Shown piece by piece: positions 63,251-64,000 of a stretch of 64,000 nucleotides of DNA. The DNA lies in assembly GCA_018814405.1 (NCBI GenBank), contig JAHIZO010000010.1, positions 186,001-250,000 on the forward strand, given 5' to 3'. This DNA is from Gammaproteobacteria bacterium. Lineage in GTDB: Bacteria; Pseudomonadota; Gammaproteobacteria; Burkholderiales; Gallionellaceae. The translations under genes and the position numbers were made by a program. Under the pieces are notes generated by a model. That model ran no database searches, had not been told where the DNA came from, and saw only the letters and a program-made list of their open reading frames with translations. The stretch's first letter is position 1, and each line of letters starts with the position of its first letter.

Positions 63251-63546
63251 GCCGCGTTGCCTTCCGCATCGAACACCAGCAATGTTGTCTCGCCGTCGAT
63301 GTCGGTGATCTCGGCACCGCTCAGTGTTCCGTTGTCGTGATAGCTGTAGCGGTGCGACATCTCTACCTCACTGTAAGCATACTTGTCGAAACCGAGCAGC
63401 CGGTCGCCGTCGTAGTAGCCGCAGAAGTAGGTGTTGCGGTTCTGCACCTCATGCGGCTCCAACTCATTGACCAGCTTGAACGGCATCTTGATGCCGGTGT
63501 AGGTAACGAAGTAGCGGGGCGTGCCCGGCTTGTCGTTGTCACACAT
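63247..63546 (-). CDS. hypothetical protein in the Nif11 operon
   Basis: A 99-residue protein, probably beta-rich: RYFVTYTGIKMPFKLVN, then YFCGYYDGDRLLGFDKY, then HRYSYHDNGTLSGAEITDIDGET read like repeated hairpins. No family recognised. It starts three bases after the Nif11-type gene and overlaps the following gene. Confidence 0.68.
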   Translation of the reverse strand: MCDNDKPGTPRYFVTYTGIKMPFKLVNELEPHEVQNRNTYFCGYYDGDRLLGFDKYAYSEVEMSHRYSYHDNGTLSGAEITDIDGETTLLVFDAEGNAA

Positions 63547-63548
63547 GC

Positions 63549-63767
63549 TTAGGCTCGCAGCAGCGCCTTCGCCATGCGCTCGGAGAGTTGGTCTGCGGTG
63601 AATTGCGGCTCATTGGGCGGATACAGTTCGTCTTCGATGAAGTCGAAGCCGTTGGCTTGGGCCAGTGCCAGCAGCTCGCGCACTTTCAGACATGCTGCTA
63701 GTTGTTCTTTGAGGGTGGCGTCGCTGCGTGCCTTGTCGGAGAAATCTTTGATGTTCTTGATTGCCAT
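63549..63767 (-). CDS. Nif11-domain small protein
   Basis: A 72-residue protein matching the Nif11 pattern: IKNIKDFSDKARSDATLKEQL, then a helix ending LALAQANGFDFIEDEL. Nif11 domains occur in nif clusters and as leader peptides of ribosomal natural products. No Gly-Gly cleavage site or Cys-rich core follows, which argues against a peptide precursor. It heads a three-gene unit under a sigma54 promoter, so a nitrogen-fixation role is more likely. Confidence 0.78.
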   Translation of the reverse strand: MAIKNIKDFSDKARSDATLKEQLAACLKVRELLALAQANGFDFIEDELYPPNEPQFTADQLSERMAKALLRA

Positions 63768-63863
63768 GTTGGTCTCTTTTTTGGAGTAAACGAAACAACG
63801 GGCTGCACTGCATCCCGCTTTTGTCAGCCAAAACCGCTAAATCTTGACCTTATGCCATGAGCA

Positions 63864-63878
63864 GCAATAAACGTGCCT
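63864..63878 (-). promoter_or_regulatory. sigma54 promoter of the Nif11 operon
   Basis: On the minus strand AGGCAC-GTTTA-TTGC gives the ten-base GG-GC spacing. Transcription should start near 63852, leaving an 85-base leader. The element abuts the stop codon of the upstream EAL gene. No NifA site is seen in the remaining 120 bases of the window. Confidence 0.78.
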
Positions 63879-64000
63879 TTACTTGGGGAGGTGGCAGAGA
63901 CGTTCGAATTCGGCCAAAGGTACGGGTTTGCCGAATAGATAGCCCTGATAACGGTTACATCCGAACTGGCGCAGAAAGGCGAGTTGGTCGTCGGTCTCCA
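63879..64000 (-). CDS. EAL-domain protein, C-terminal end only
   Basis: The last 40 codons of a gene entering from the right edge. The residues QLAFLRQFGCNRYQGYLFGKP and VPLAEFERL are the C-terminal strand and helix of EAL phosphodiesterase domains and nearly repeat the end of the protein at 44517-47483 (LNFLRQNGCMAYQGYLFSKPVPLAEFEALL). The rest lies outside the window. Confidence 0.85.
   Translation of the reverse strand, partial: ETDDQLAFLRQFGCNRYQGYLFGKPVPLAEFERLCHLPK

Overview
The window looks like the chromosome of a diazotrophic betaproteobacterium. The ubiquinone genes ubiC-ubiA, ispB, an MshQ-like surface protein, c-di-GMP enzymes and a NifA/sigma54-type nitrogen-fixation region of Azotobacter-like gene order all fit. 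Iron-linked genes (Dps, an encapsulated-ferritin-like protein, rubrerythrin) would suit an iron-oxidising Gallionellaceae relative, but that placement is inference from gene content only.

Layout. 1-4.6 kb: the N-terminal part of a very large secreted MshQ/DUF6701 protein, a methyltransferase and a small Ser/Thr/Gln-rich protein. 4.6-8.0 kb: oxyR, divergent from a peroxide-defence operon (rubrerythrin, rubredoxin, rubredoxin reductase, dps). 8.1-14.6 kb: a leftward run ubiA, ubiC, recG, a Ser/Thr kinase with a cyclic-nucleotide-binding domain, ridA and a second paralogous kinase. 14.8-22.5 kb: a tightly coupled envelope glycan operon (GT9, GtrA, GT39, Asp-box sialidase-like protein, membrane protein), an MFS transporter, ispB and tRNA-Pro(CGG).

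22.6-44.5 kb is the nitrogen-fixation region. A complete nif promoter (NifA site, IHF site, -24/-12) drives iscA-nifU-nifS-orf35-nifV-cysE-orf-nifW-nifZ-nifM and probably two further unknown genes. A second block on the other strand runs nifB, 4Fe-4S ferredoxin, ArsC-like nitrogenase-associated protein, flavodiiron protein, 2Fe-2S ferredoxin, Shethna FeSII-type protein, nifQ, draG. It is divergent from an Fe-S oxidoreductase, a HepT-like protein and a 60-residue membrane protein, and the shared control region holds two NifA sites and two sigma54 promoters. Cofactor synthesis and oxygen protection are encoded together; nifHDK and nifA are not in the window. Between the two nif blocks (about 30.9-36.5 kb) sits an accessory insert: two antitoxins without toxins, palindromic repeats, umuDC under an unusual operator, and an AT-richer cassette of a monooxygenase-like protein, a CarH-like B12-binding protein and a diguanylate cyclase.

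44.5-64 kb is mixed: c-di-GMP enzymes (MASE1-PAS-GGDEF-EAL, HD-GYP, a partial EAL protein), a sugar-dehydrogenase-like protein, a VOC protein, methyltransferases, marC, an EncFtn-like ferritin without shell or targeting tail, a PagL-like deacylase, pfkA, mscS, a type IIC-like P-type ATPase and mscL. Two outlying loci carry sigma54 promoters and so probably belong to the same regulon: a 60-residue membrane protein (53.1 kb) paralogous to the one ending the nif region, and a three-gene Nif11-type operon at the right edge. The most promising undescribed elements are this paired small membrane protein family, the B12-sensor/cyclase cassette, the Nif11 operon and the shell-less EncFtn.
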